The position numbers were made by a program, and so were the translations under genes. Below are positions 25,581 through 34,604 of a stretch of 64,000 nt of DNA, one piece after another. The notes under the pieces are model-generated. The model saw nothing but the letters and a program-made list of their open reading frames with translations, was not told the origin of the DNA and searched no databases. Position 1 is the first letter of the stretch. Every line of letters begins with the position of its first letter. Origin of the DNA: JAHEEM01 sp036396795 (lineage in GTDB: Bacteria; Pseudomonadota; Gammaproteobacteria; Steroidobacterales; Rariloculaceae); contig DASWKF010000063.1 in assembly GCA_036396795.1 (NCBI GenBank), positions 1 to 64,000 on the forward strand, given 5' to 3'.

Positions 25581-26507
25581 TCAGCGCCGCACGAGCTGCC
25601 CCAGCTCGGAGAGGCCGCCGATGACACCCACGATCACCGCAGTAACGAGAAAGATCAGCAGAGAGTAGCCGATCGCGTCAGCTTCGCCGAATCCCAGCGG
25701 GACCAGCAAGCCGATGGCGGCGAGCTCGCGCAGCCCGATGCCGGCCAGGCTCACCGGGATCATGGTGGCAAGAATGACTCCGGAACGGACCCAGCAAGCC
25801 GTCAAGAGCGCGAGATCGAGCCCCATGCCCTTTGCGATCGCGCAGTAGGCGAGGCAGCCGCAGACGTGCGCGAGCAAGGAGGTCCAGACCAGGCTCAGGA
25901 TCTGCCGCGGTGTTGCGGTTGAATACCTGAGAAACGCCTCGCTGACGCGCCTGACGGCTTTCGCGAGGCGGCCGGATGGAGCCGGACCCGCCACGCTCTC
26001 GAGCCGCGGCAGGCGCCGCCGCGCCAAGACGGCTGCCGCCCCGCACGCGGCCGCTACGGCCACGGCCGATACCCAGAACGGATCGGCCCGGTCGAAGGCC
26101 GCGGCGACCACTCCGATCGCGACCAGAAATACCGTGGCGACGACTCGATCGACGACCAGGGCCGCGGCAATGGTCTCGAGCCGCGCATGCCGCGCAAGCC
26201 GCGCGAACCTCACGGCAAACGCAGCCACGGTGCCTCCCGGAATCAAGAGACCGTAGAAAACGGCGGAGAGCCCGATGAGGTATACCCTGCCCAGAGGCAG
26301 CGCTATCTCCTGGATCAGCAACAGGCGCCTCAGACGCATCGCCGAGAACAGCTGAGCGCCCAAGGAGAGCGCCACTGCGAGCAGCATGCTCGCGACATCG
26401 GTGGCCGCTAGCGTGACAACAACGGCGTGGGCATCGAACAAATAGAAAACGGATACGAGAACAGCGACCGAAAAGACGATTCTCGCGCCCGTCCTCCGAG
26501 CCGACAT
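25581..26507 (-). CDS. YbhN/AglD-type integral membrane protein (flippase-like domain)
   Basis: A 308-residue protein with about eight membrane helices, matching the lysylphosphatidylglycerol synthetase transmembrane-like family (PF03706). Landmarks: GLSAVFYGLLIPGGTVAAFAVRFARLAR and the late MIPVSLAGIGLRELAAIGLL, close to the family motif P-SIGGLGVREA. Members move or modify lipid-linked substrates; the substrate is unknown. It starts 3 bases after the stop of the phosphatase-like gene, with which it forms a two-gene unit at the edge of the glycan island. Confidence 0.85.
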   Translation of the reverse strand: MSARRTGARIVFSVAVLVSVFYLFDAHAVVVTLAATDVASMLLAVALSLGAQLFSAMRLRRLLLIQEIALPLGRVYLIGLSAVFYGLLIPGGTVAAFAVRFARLARHARLETIAAALVVDRVVATVFLVAIGVVAAAFDRADPFWVSAVAVAAACGAAAVLARRRLPRLESVAGPAPSGRLAKAVRRVSEAFLRYSTATPRQILSLVWTSLLAHVCGCLAYCAIAKGMGLDLALLTACWVRSGVILATMIPVSLAGIGLRELAAIGLLVPLGFGEADAIGYSLLIFLVTAVIVGVIGGLSELGQLVRR

Positions 26508-26510
26508 CGA

Positions 26511-27746
26511 TCAAACGACGCTGCGGCCGGTCATGTGCGCGGGAACGGCGGCGCCGAGATAAGTCAGCACGGTCGGCGCGAAATCAATCAGGGACATGCT
26601 GTCGCCTTTCGGTCCACGCTCCTCATCCGCGAGCACCAAGAAACCTTTCTCCGACGGATAGTGGGGGAGGTAACCGTGATTTCCTCTGTGGACAGGATTG
26701 AAGAGACGGGGTCTCTGACCATGCCCGACGAGCCCGAAATAGAAGTTCGCGAGCGGTTGGTAGAAATCGTGCGGAAAATAGATGAAGCCCGCGTCAGCCA
26801 TGAGGTAGTACTCGCCATAGCGCGCATCGTCGAAACGAACGTCGTACCGATGCATCTCGCTGAAATGTAACAGGCTGCAATGCGGCAGCTGCCGGAGCTC
26901 GGAGACGACGACCTCGCGCGCTCGTTGCGTCCGGAACCAGAAACGAGTGCTCGCCAGGCTGCAGAAGTAGTGGTACTCCGACCCGGGAGCGCTCGAATTT
27001 CGAAGCACGCGTACGAGCGGAATCGTGCCGATGACGGGCTCCTGGCCGTGATCCGAGAGCAGCAGCAAGGCGTGTCCTTTTCGGGCACAGCCGTCACGGA
27101 GGCCCGCGACGAATTCGTCTGTCCTGCGCAGCGCCTCACGCATGGCGGGTGCGTCATCGAGATGCCAATGCTGAAACAGATCCAACGCATACATCTCCAG
27201 GAACTCGAGGCTCAGCGGGCTTTCGAGCATTTCCCGGCCGATGCCGGCGAGCGCCCCGAAGCGATAGGTGAAGTGATATCGAGCATCCTTGCCGAGCACG
27301 CCGAAAACGGTTTGATAGCCGTTGAATTCCGCCAGCATGTCGGGCGTCGCGGCACGCCGCGTGTACTTCAAGCGGTGCTGAGTAAAGTGCCGCCGGCGGC
27401 GCGGCGGTATGGCGGCCAGGTCGAAATCGGGATCGAATTTCTGCCGAATGCACTGCGCTGTCGTCGTGATCAGATCAGGCAATGCATCGATTATCCGCTG
27501 CGTTGCCGTGGACTGCCCGGCACCTTCAATGCTGACTTGCCAGAGACGGTTCTGATGCGGATAGACGCCGCAGAGCAGCGTCGGGACGAGCTCGGTATCC
27601 GGGATGGTACGAACCTCGACAGCCGAGTACCGGTCGATGAGCTTCGCGATGGCCGGGGTCGTCGCATTCGATACGCTGCGCCTGTCCAGTCCGGGGACAT
27701 AGCACACCACGAGCTTGCGACTGGATCGAGCCATACTGCTTTGCAT
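26511..27746 (-). CDS. Alkaline-phosphatase-fold protein (type I phosphodiesterase/nucleotide pyrophosphatase)
   Basis: About 407-411 residues with the metal and nucleophile sites of the superfamily: N-terminal VVCYVPGLDRRSVSNATTPAIA, the nucleophile Thr probably in ELVPTLLCGVYPHQN, metal ligands in LLLLSDHGQ and HRGNHGYLPHYPSE, and the C-terminal SLIDFAPTVLTYLGAAVPAHMTG as in phosphoglycerate-mutase/sulfatase relatives. No signal peptide or membrane segment is seen. ATG 27734 is an alternative start. The substrate is unknown; glycan or lipid head-group phosphodiester hydrolysis is an inference from the neighbours. Confidence 0.78.
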   Translation of the reverse strand: MQSSMARSSRKLVVCYVPGLDRRSVSNATTPAIAKLIDRYSAVEVRTIPDTELVPTLLCGVYPHQNRLWQVSIEGAGQSTATQRIIDALPDLITTTAQCIRQKFDPDFDLAAIPPRRRRHFTQHRLKYTRRAATPDMLAEFNGYQTVFGVLGKDARYHFTYRFGALAGIGREMLESPLSLEFLEMYALDLFQHWHLDDAPAMREALRRTDEFVAGLRDGCARKGHALLLLSDHGQEPVIGTIPLVRVLRNSSAPGSEYHYFCSLASTRFWFRTQRAREVVVSELRQLPHCSLLHFSEMHRYDVRFDDARYGEYYLMADAGFIYFPHDFYQPLANFYFGLVGHGQRPRLFNPVHRGNHGYLPHYPSEKGFLVLADEERGPKGDSMSLIDFAPTVLTYLGAAVPAHMTGRSVV

Positions 27747-27874
27747 ATACCGGACTTAGCACCTTGACATGATTCCGCGACCGCGGCAACGAACCGAGCG
27801 CGGCGGCTACGCCGCGCGCACAGATTACCGAATCGGGCAAGACGACATAATCGGGAGTTGCGGCGCCCGAGTGC

Positions 27875-27883
27875 TGGTACAAT
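27875..27883 (+). promoter_or_regulatory. Candidate extended -10 promoter of the sugar-nucleotide operon
   Basis: TGGTACAAT matches the extended -10 form TGnTATAAT with one mismatch, about 30 bases before the rfbF start. A TTGCGG lies upstream, but at a 14-base spacing. It would serve the five-gene plus-strand unit from rfbF to the GT4 gene. Confidence 0.35.
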
Positions 27884-27913
27884 CCGGGCGGTTACGGGGA
27901 TTACAGAAGCATA

Positions 27914-28687
27914 ATGAAAATCGTCATTCTCGCCGGTGGCCTTGGCACACGATTAGCAGAGGAAACGGATCTGCGACCGAAACCGATGGTCGAGATCGGC
28001 GGCAAGCCCATACTTTGGCACATCATGATGCACTATGCTTTCCACGGCTTTCGTGAGTTCGTGATTGCGCTCGGTTACCGTGGTGAGTACGTCAAGCGGT
28101 GGTTCTTGAACTACGCCACGCTTTGGGGCGACTTGACGATCAATACGGGAACCAGCGAGATTCGGCAGCACCGCGAGAAGCGCGACGACTGGACGGTCGA
28201 CCTCGTCAACACCGGGTTGAAGACTCAAACGGGCGGCCGCATCAATCGCCTCCGTCCATGGGTCGGCGAGAGCACCTTCATGGTTACCTGGGGCGACGGC
28301 GTCTGTGACATCGATATCAATGCGCTGCTCGCGTTTCACCGCTCCCACGGCAAGCTTGCAACGATCACGGCCGTACGGCCGCGCGCGCGCTTCGGTCACC
28401 TCGAGCTCGAGGGTGAGCGAGTGGCCGCCTTCAACGAGAAACCGGAAACGGCGGAGGGTTGGATCAATGGCGCGTTCTTCGTGCTCGAGCCGAGAGTGTT
28501 CGACTATATCGAGGGTGACGACACGCACTTCGAGCAGGAGCCGCTGACCGGGCTCGCGCGCGACGGACAACTGCACGCGTACAAGCACACCTCGTTTTGG
28601 CAATGTATGGATACGCTGCGCGACAAGCGTTTTCTCGAAAACCTATGGGAGACGGGCGACGCTCCCTGGAAGACCTGGGAGCGATAG
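27914..28687 (+). CDS. rfbF: Glucose-1-phosphate cytidylyltransferase
   Basis: Makes CDP-glucose from glucose-1-phosphate and CTP, the entry to CDP-deoxysugars. The 257-residue protein has the nucleotidyltransferase motif AGGLGTRLAEET and RPKPMVEIGGKPILWHIM, the RfbF-specific segment YVKRWFLNYATLWGDLTI, WGDGVCDIDI (metal-binding Asp) and FNEKPETAEGWINGAFFV. It begins the island's plus-strand unit; one base separates it from the next gene. No CDP-glucose 4,6-dehydratase clearly follows, see the next entry. Confidence 0.94.
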   Translation: MKIVILAGGLGTRLAEETDLRPKPMVEIGGKPILWHIMMHYAFHGFREFVIALGYRGEYVKRWFLNYATLWGDLTINTGTSEIRQHREKRDDWTVDLVNTGLKTQTGGRINRLRPWVGESTFMVTWGDGVCDIDINALLAFHRSHGKLATITAVRPRARFGHLELEGERVAAFNEKPETAEGWINGAFFVLEPRVFDYIEGDDTHFEQEPLTGLARDGQLHAYKHTSFWQCMDTLRDKRFLENLWETGDAPWKTWER

Positions 28688-28688
28688 A

Positions 28689-29732
28689 ATGAGGGTTCTG
28701 CTCACCGGCCATCGCGGCTACATCGGTACTCGACTCGCGCCGATGCTGCTGGAGCGCGGTCACAGCGTTACCGGTCTCGACGCCGATTTCTACCAGGCGT
28801 GTACGTTCGGCCCGGAGCCGGAGCCGTTGTCCGGAATCGCCTGCGACGTGCGCGACGTCAGCGAAGAGATGCTGGAAGGATATGAGGCGGTCATTCATCT
28901 CGCCGGACTGTCAAACGACCCTCTCGGCGACTACGACGCAGACCTGACTCGCGAAATCAACGAAGATGCGTCTGTTCGTCTCGCGATGCTAGCCAAGCGC
29001 GCCGGCGTCTCGCGTTATCTTTTTGCCTCGTCGTGCAGCAACTATGGCGCGGCAAGCGACGACTTTCTCGACGAGCGAGCAGCGTTCAATCCCGTAACCT
29101 CCTATGGTCATTCGAAGGCGGCCGTCGAGCGCGCGGTCCTGCCGCTCGCAGACGAGGTTTTCTCGCCGACTTTTTTGCGCGCGTCGACGGCCTATGGCAA
29201 CTCGCCTCGTATCAGGTTCGACCTCGTGCTGAATAACCTCACTGCGTGGGCGTTTACCACGGGGGAGGTTTATTTGAAGAGCGATGGTTCACCGTGGCGG
29301 CCGCTCGTGCACGTGGACGACATCGCGCTCGCCTACATCGCCGTGCTCGAAGCGCCCAAGGAGCTCGTGCACGGACGCTCATTCAATATCGGCTCCACGT
29401 CGGAAAACTACCGGGTACGCGAGCTGGCGGAGATCGTGCGCGACGTCGTGCCCGGCAGCCGCATCACGTTCGCGGCCGACGCCGGCCCGGACCGCCGCAA
29501 CTATCGTGTGGACTGCAGCTTGATTTGCCGAACGCTGCACGACTACAAACCGCAGTGGACTGCGCGGCGCGGCGCGTTGCAGCTCTATCAGGCGTTCTGC
29601 GAACAGGGCTTGCGGCTGGAAGATTTCGAGGGGCCTCGGTACAAGCGCATCTCGCACATCAGGCAACTCATCGACGAAGGCAAGCTCGACGAGCGCTTGC
29701 GCCGAACGGACCAGCGGCGCGCCGCGGGCTGA
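28689..29732 (+). CDS. NAD-dependent epimerase/dehydratase (extended SDR)
   Basis: A 347-residue sugar-nucleotide SDR. The N-terminal coenzyme motif is LLTGHRGYIGTRLAPML, then VIHLAGLSNDPLGDYD, and the catalytic YxxxK is in VTSYGHSKAAVER with Ser earlier in FASSCSNYG. It is closer to CDP/GDP-sugar epimerases or reductases than to RfbG. It might act as 4,6-dehydratase, epimerase or 4-reductase; sequence alone does not decide. It overlaps the following methyltransferase as TGATG. Confidence 0.85.
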   Translation: MRVLLTGHRGYIGTRLAPMLLERGHSVTGLDADFYQACTFGPEPEPLSGIACDVRDVSEEMLEGYEAVIHLAGLSNDPLGDYDADLTREINEDASVRLAMLAKRAGVSRYLFASSCSNYGAASDDFLDERAAFNPVTSYGHSKAAVERAVLPLADEVFSPTFLRASTAYGNSPRIRFDLVLNNLTAWAFTTGEVYLKSDGSPWRPLVHVDDIALAYIAVLEAPKELVHGRSFNIGSTSENYRVRELAEIVRDVVPGSRITFAADAGPDRRNYRVDCSLICRTLHDYKPQWTARRGALQLYQAFCEQGLRLEDFEGPRYKRISHIRQLIDEGKLDERLRRTDQRRAAG

Positions 29733-30976
29733 TGGATACGACCGGGCTGTACGCGGTTATCGAAGGTTGCCGCTCCTGTGGGAGTGCGGCCCTGGAGAGC
29801 GTCATCGACCTCGGCAGCACTCCGCTGGCGGACAGACTCCTGACGAAAGACGCGCTGCGCGAGCCCGAGCCTTTTTGTCCGCTGACGGTCGTGTTTTGTA
29901 GTGATTGCAGCCTGCTGCAAATCAGAGAAACGGTTGATCCGGAGATTCTGTTCGGCAGTGACTACCCCTACTATTCGTCCGTCTCCCCTTCTTTACTGGC
30001 GCACTTCGAGGCCAGCGCGGCGGATGTAATGCGACGCCGGCGGCTCGAATCAACGAGCCAAGTCGTTGAGCTCGCGAGCAATGACGGCTACCTGCTCCGA
30101 CACTACCTGGCGCGCGGTATCCGAGTGCTCGGCGTGGATCCCGCCCCCGGACCGGCCCGACGTGCGCTCGAGGCCGGTATCGACACTCGGATCGCGTTCT
30201 TCTCTCTGGACTACGCGGAACAACTCGCGCGAGAGGGCATCGCAGCCGACGTCGTCCACGCGAACAATGTGCTCGCGCACGTCGCGGACACGAACGGTTT
30301 CGTGGCAGGCATCGCGATTCTGCTCAAAGAGGACGGCGAGACGATCATCGAATGCCCTTACGTGGAGGATCTCGTCTCTCACTGTGAATTCGATACCATC
30401 TATCACCAACACTTGTGCTACTTTTCCGTCGCCAGCGTCTCGGCGCTGCTCCGCCGCCACGGTCTCTACGTAAACCGCGTAGAGCACACGCCCATTCATG
30501 GGGGTTCGTTGCGCCTGTTCGCCGGCAAGACCGAGCGCCCGGACACGTCGGTGCTCGATCTGCTCGCCGGCGAAAGCCGACGCCGGCTCGGTGAAGCACG
30601 CTATTACGTGGATTTCGGCGCGCGCGTGCTTGCCTTGCGAGATTCACTGCGCTCGCTGCTCGACGACATCCGGCGCGACGGCGCGCGTATCGCGGGTTAC
30701 GGCGCCGCTGCCAAGGCGTGCACGCTCATGAGCTTCGTGGACATCGACGGCGACGATCTGGACTACGTGGTCGATCGCAACGCCTTCAAGCACGGGCGCT
30801 ATATGCCCGGCAACCACCTGCCGATTCTGCCGACCGAGCACTTGCTCCGGGACATGCCGGATTATCTGTTGATCCTGTCGTGGAACTTCGCCGACGAGGT
30901 CATAGCGCAGCAGTCCGGCTATGCCTCCGCTGGAGGCAGGTTTGTCGTCCCGATTCCAGAACCGCGAATCATCTGA
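29732..30976 (+). CDS. NDP-sugar C-methyltransferase, TylC3/NovU type (first of a pair)
   Basis: A 414-residue enzyme with the three-part build of sugar C-methyltransferases: an N-terminal zinc-binding domain (CRSCGS and CSDCSLLQ), a SAM-binding core (VVELASNDGYLLRHYLARG), and a C-terminal Methyltransf_14 domain (IAGYGAAAKACTLMSF ... VDRNAFKHGRYMPGNHLPI). The conserved ECPYVEDL and YHQHLCYFS segments are present. Such enzymes methylate C3 (or C5) of a 4-keto sugar nucleotide to make branched sugars. The in-frame upstream region overlaps the SDR gene and is not coding here; ATG 29732 is used. Confidence 0.9.
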   Translation: MDTTGLYAVIEGCRSCGSAALESVIDLGSTPLADRLLTKDALREPEPFCPLTVVFCSDCSLLQIRETVDPEILFGSDYPYYSSVSPSLLAHFEASAADVMRRRRLESTSQVVELASNDGYLLRHYLARGIRVLGVDPAPGPARRALEAGIDTRIAFFSLDYAEQLAREGIAADVVHANNVLAHVADTNGFVAGIAILLKEDGETIIECPYVEDLVSHCEFDTIYHQHLCYFSVASVSALLRRHGLYVNRVEHTPIHGGSLRLFAGKTERPDTSVLDLLAGESRRRLGEARYYVDFGARVLALRDSLRSLLDDIRRDGARIAGYGAAAKACTLMSFVDIDGDDLDYVVDRNAFKHGRYMPGNHLPILPTEHLLRDMPDYLLILSWNFADEVIAQQSGYASAGGRFVVPIPEPRII

Positions 30977-30977
30977 C

Positions 30978-32183
30978 GTGGACGCGAACGCGATGCACGA
31001 CCCAGGTATCCCTCGACGCGAGATCTGTCCCGCCTGCGGCACGAAGGCGCGACCGTTCTTCGAGCTTCCTTCCGTACCGACCAATAGCTGCGTGCTCATG
31101 GAGTCCGAGGAAGAGGCGCTCGCATACCCGCGCGGGGACGTCGTTCTCGGCTTTTGCACCGGCTGCGGCTTTGTCTGGAACCTGGCTTTCGACCCGAGGC
31201 TCACCGAGTACTCTGGCCGCTACGAGGAGACCCAGGGATTCTCGCCGACCTTCCGGGAGTTTCACCGCAAGCTCGCCGCGGAGTTGCTCGAGCGTCACGG
31301 CCTCCGGGATAAGGACATCCTCGAGATCGGCTGCGGGAAAGGCGAGTTTCTGGCACTCCTTTGCGAGCTCGGCCAGAATCGAGGGATTGGCTTCGATCCG
31401 AGCTACGATGAGCAGCGCGAAATTCTAGACGGCATCGACAACGTGCGTGTCGTCCGGGATTTCTATTCGGATGCCTATGCAGACCTGCAAGCGGATCTCG
31501 TTTGCTGCAAAATGACCTTGGAGCACATCCCGGATACCGGGGAATTCGCGCGGCTGGCGCGCCGGGCTATGCGCCCCAATCCGGAATCCGTCCTTTATTT
31601 CCTGGTGCCGAACGCCAAGCGTATCTTGAATGAATGCGCGTTCGAGGATATCTACTACGAGCACTGTTCCTACTTCACGGCCGGATCGCTCGCCCGCTTG
31701 TTTAGGTCGACAGGCCTGAGAATCCACCGACTCGGCACGGAATACGCCGGTCAGTACCTCGCCATCGAGGCGGGTCCCGCCGATCAGGCCACGGAGTTGG
31801 AGCTCGCCGAGGAGTGCGATCTCGCGGAGCTGCAGTCGCTCGTGGCTTCGTTTTCGCGGCGCTGCGAGGCCAAGATCGATTCTTGGCGGCGCCGTTTGCG
31901 GTCTGCTCGAAGCAACGGCAGCGTGGTGCTGTGGGGCTCCGGCTCGAAGGGCGTCGCTTTCCTGGGCGCCGTGGATCGCGATCGTCTCGTGGATCGGGTC
32001 GTCGATATCAACCCCCACAAACAGGGGCATTACATGCCGTCATCGGGTCAGGAGATCGTGGCGCCGGCTTCGCTGCGCGACGACCCGCCGGACACGGTGA
32101 TCGTAATGAATGCGATTTACGAGCAAGAGATCGCCGCGGAGCTCGCCGGCATGGACATTGGAGCGGAGGTATTCTCGCTGTGA
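30978..32183 (+). CDS. C-methyltransferase-like protein (second of a pair)
   Basis: A diverged paralogue of the preceding gene, about 401 residues. Domains: zinc-binding CPACGT ... CTGCGFVWN, SAM-binding ILEIGCGKGEFLALLCELG, and a C-terminal Methyltransf_14-like part (VVLWGSGSKGVAFLGAV ... INPHKQGHYMPSSGQEIV). The middle keeps DIYYEHCSYFTAGSLARLF where the first copy has YHQHLCYFS. The GTG start 2 bases after the previous stop is used; ATG 30993 is an alternative. Two such enzymes suggest two methylation steps or a methylating plus a non-methylating paralogue. Confidence 0.85.
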   Translation: MDANAMHDPGIPRREICPACGTKARPFFELPSVPTNSCVLMESEEEALAYPRGDVVLGFCTGCGFVWNLAFDPRLTEYSGRYEETQGFSPTFREFHRKLAAELLERHGLRDKDILEIGCGKGEFLALLCELGQNRGIGFDPSYDEQREILDGIDNVRVVRDFYSDAYADLQADLVCCKMTLEHIPDTGEFARLARRAMRPNPESVLYFLVPNAKRILNECAFEDIYYEHCSYFTAGSLARLFRSTGLRIHRLGTEYAGQYLAIEAGPADQATELELAEECDLAELQSLVASFSRRCEAKIDSWRRRLRSARSNGSVVLWGSGSKGVAFLGAVDRDRLVDRVVDINPHKQGHYMPSSGQEIVAPASLRDDPPDTVIVMNAIYEQEIAAELAGMDIGAEVFSL

Positions 32184-33502
32184 AATCGCGCCCACCACCG
32201 AGCTCACAGGCGTTCAGCGGTCTGACACCCGAGGGTCCCTTGGGCATCAAAGAGTCGCCCGCATCAGCGGATCGGCAGGATGCACGCGCGTCCCCGCCGC
32301 AGCTGCCGGAAAAGATCCTGCTGATTGCGCCGCAGCCTTTCTACGAAAGCCGCGGAACGCCGATCGCCGTCCTGATGGTGCTCCGCGCGCTGACCGAGCT
32401 CGGGATCCGGGTGGATCTGCTGACTTATCCCGTAGGAGAGACGATCGCGATCCCAGGTGTGAGCTACTTGCGCGTGGTAAATCCGCTCGGTTTCAAGTCC
32501 GTTCCGGTGAGCTTCTCCGCGCGCAAGGTGTTCCTCGACGTGCTGCTCGCCGTAAAGCTATTCAAACTGCTTCGCCGCAGCGAATACCGCTTTATTCACG
32601 CCGTGGAGGAGTCCGCCTTCTTGGCGGTTGCGCTGCGATTCCTTCACCGGACTCCAATTCTCTACGACATGGCGTCGTCTCTTCCGGAGCAACTCGCGCT
32701 CAAATGGTACTTCCGCCCGAAACCCATACTCGCGCTGACGCGCTTCCTCGAGCGCTGGCTGCTGTCGCGCGTGGACTATGTCGTCGCCAGCGCCGGACTG
32801 CGCGCGAGCGAGCTCGTCGCAGCAACCGTCCCCGTGCGGGAGTGGGTTTTTCCGGCTCCGATCGCCGTTCCCAACGCCGCCGCCGTTGCAGCACTACGCT
32901 CTGAGCTGGAAATTCCTCGAGACGCGAAAGTGGTGCTTTACGCCGGCACGTTCGCCTCCTATCAGGGCATCGATCAACTCCTCGCGTGCGTGTCGAGCGT
33001 CGCTTCAGCGCATCCGTCGGCCGTCTTCCTGCTTGCCGGGGCTCAAGGCGTCGACGAAGCGCGAGATGTCCTTGCCTCGGTCGCATCGCCTTTCGGTTTT
33101 CACGTGCGCGTGCTGCCACGGCAAGACAAAGAGCGCATGCCGCTGTTCTTCGCGCTTGCGGATATGCTCGTGTCGCCTCGGCGCTTTGGAAACAACGTGC
33201 CGCTGAAGATCTTCGAGTACCTCGCTGCAGGCAAACCCATCGTGGCAACGGATATCGCAGCGCACAGCGCGGTGCTCAACGCAGACATCGCGTTGCTCGT
33301 GCAGCCCGATGCGCAAGGGTTGGCTGACGGCATTTCGAGGATACTCGGGGACACGGCCCTCGCGCAGCGACTTGCGCGCGCGGCTCGCTCATACGCGGAG
33401 GAGAGGCTCTCCTGGAAGCACTTTCTGAGCTTCGTCGACGACTTCTCACAACACCTTGCGCGCGACGGAACCCGCACCGAGCGGGCGGAGCAGCGCCGCT
33501 GA
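32180..33502 (+). CDS. Glycosyltransferase family 4 protein
   Basis: A GT-B transferase of about 440 residues. N-terminal domain: ILLIAPQPFYESRGTPIAV and VDLLTYPVGE; C-terminal nucleotide-sugar domain: VVLYAGTFASYQGIDQLL, and the ExxG/E-type segment LADMLVSPRRFGNNVPLKIFEYLAAGKPIVATDI. GTG 32180 overlaps the previous stop (GTGA) and was preferred over the long upstream extension, which runs through the methyltransferase gene. A 45-residue polar leader precedes the domain. Donor and acceptor are unknown. Confidence 0.88.
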   Translation: MKSRPPPSSQAFSGLTPEGPLGIKESPASADRQDARASPPQLPEKILLIAPQPFYESRGTPIAVLMVLRALTELGIRVDLLTYPVGETIAIPGVSYLRVVNPLGFKSVPVSFSARKVFLDVLLAVKLFKLLRRSEYRFIHAVEESAFLAVALRFLHRTPILYDMASSLPEQLALKWYFRPKPILALTRFLERWLLSRVDYVVASAGLRASELVAATVPVREWVFPAPIAVPNAAAVAALRSELEIPRDAKVVLYAGTFASYQGIDQLLACVSSVASAHPSAVFLLAGAQGVDEARDVLASVASPFGFHVRVLPRQDKERMPLFFALADMLVSPRRFGNNVPLKIFEYLAAGKPIVATDIAAHSAVLNADIALLVQPDAQGLADGISRILGDTALAQRLARAARSYAEERLSWKHFLSFVDDFSQHLARDGTRTERAEQRR

Positions 33503-33530
33503 GCGGTACGCCGCCGGCGAGCGAGCTCGA

Positions 33531-34472
33531 TCAGTCCAAAAAGTTGCCGGGAGCGCCGAACAGGCGGAATTTGACCCTGAAAGCCAAGTCGATTGCGCGC
33601 GGAAACGGAATCGCCAAAAGATCGGCCAGCAGGCGCGCGCCATTCCAGCTGCCATACCAGAAGCGCCTCAGCACACGCCGGCACTCGGCCCGGTCGCTTG
33701 CGCTCAAGTCCTCGGTCGCGACGAGTTGCCGATACGTGCGATACAGCGTCCAGGTAGGCAGATCGGCGCGCCCCTCCCGGCTGGAATCATGCCATGCGAG
33801 CTTGGCCCGAGCCGACTTTGTCTGCCGCGTATATCGATTCGGATGCTCACGAATCTGCACGAGCGGCTCGGGGAGTTGCAGCAATCGGCCGCGCAGCGCC
33901 ATTTGCGCAAGAAACGCTTTGTCCGCGCCGCTGAAAGCCTGGTGTAACAAGGAGCCCAGCATGGCTTCACGTCGAATGAGCCCAAAGAAATCGATGCAAG
34001 TGTGCGAAGGCAGGATCATCGCGGCCAAACGTTCAGATGGCCGCCCACCGCGGGCGGCAGTCAGCACGGATTGGTAGAACCCGAGATGTTCCCCGTCGGC
34101 ACCAATGTATTCGGTCCGTGTATTGCACAATACCGCCTCCGGATCCGCATCGAGCGCCGCGGCGGTGAGCTCCAGAAAACGCGGCAGCAGGCGATCATCG
34201 TGAGCAAGCCACTTGAAGTAGCAGCCCGAGCACTGCTCGAACACACGGTTGTAATTCGGCGCCGCACCCAGGTTGGTATCGTTGCGCAAGTAGCGTATGC
34301 GCTTGTCCAAGGCTGCGTATCGACGGCAGATTGCCTGCGTGCGATCGGTTGACGTGTTGTCGGAAATGACCAGCTCGAAATCTACGAGCGTTTGGCTGAG
34401 AATTGAGTCAATGGCCTCCGCGAGATAGTTTTCGCCATTGTAGACAGGAAGACCGACACTGACCTTCGGCAT
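33531..34472 (-). CDS. Glycosyltransferase family 2 protein
   Basis: A GT-A transferase of 313 residues. The N-terminus is typical: VSVGLPVYNGENYLAEAIDS, VISDNTSTDRT, and FKWLAHDDRLLPRF (DxD-type HDD). No membrane helix. It is on the minus strand inside an otherwise plus-strand island, convergent with the GT4 gene and divergent from the flippase gene, so it has its own promoter. Sugar specificity is unknown. Confidence 0.9.
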   Translation of the reverse strand: MPKVSVGLPVYNGENYLAEAIDSILSQTLVDFELVISDNTSTDRTQAICRRYAALDKRIRYLRNDTNLGAAPNYNRVFEQCSGCYFKWLAHDDRLLPRFLELTAAALDADPEAVLCNTRTEYIGADGEHLGFYQSVLTAARGGRPSERLAAMILPSHTCIDFFGLIRREAMLGSLLHQAFSGADKAFLAQMALRGRLLQLPEPLVQIREHPNRYTRQTKSARAKLAWHDSSREGRADLPTWTLYRTYRQLVATEDLSASDRAECRRVLRRFWYGSWNGARLLADLLAIPFPRAIDLAFRVKFRLFGAPGNFLD

Positions 34473-34604
34473 GAGACGAATTCTTTCCCTATTTCGATCC
34501 GGACCGGGCCACGGAGCGGCTCGTTACCTGCCCGTGATCGCGCCAAAGCCTAGCACATCGCACCAAGCCGTGACCGGGGCAGCGGTCCTATCTGCGCGGG
34601 CTCG

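Noticed and set aside
31814..32179. N-terminal extension of the GT4 gene
   Set aside because: Runs through the end of the preceding methyltransferase; the GTGA overlap start gives a normal protein.
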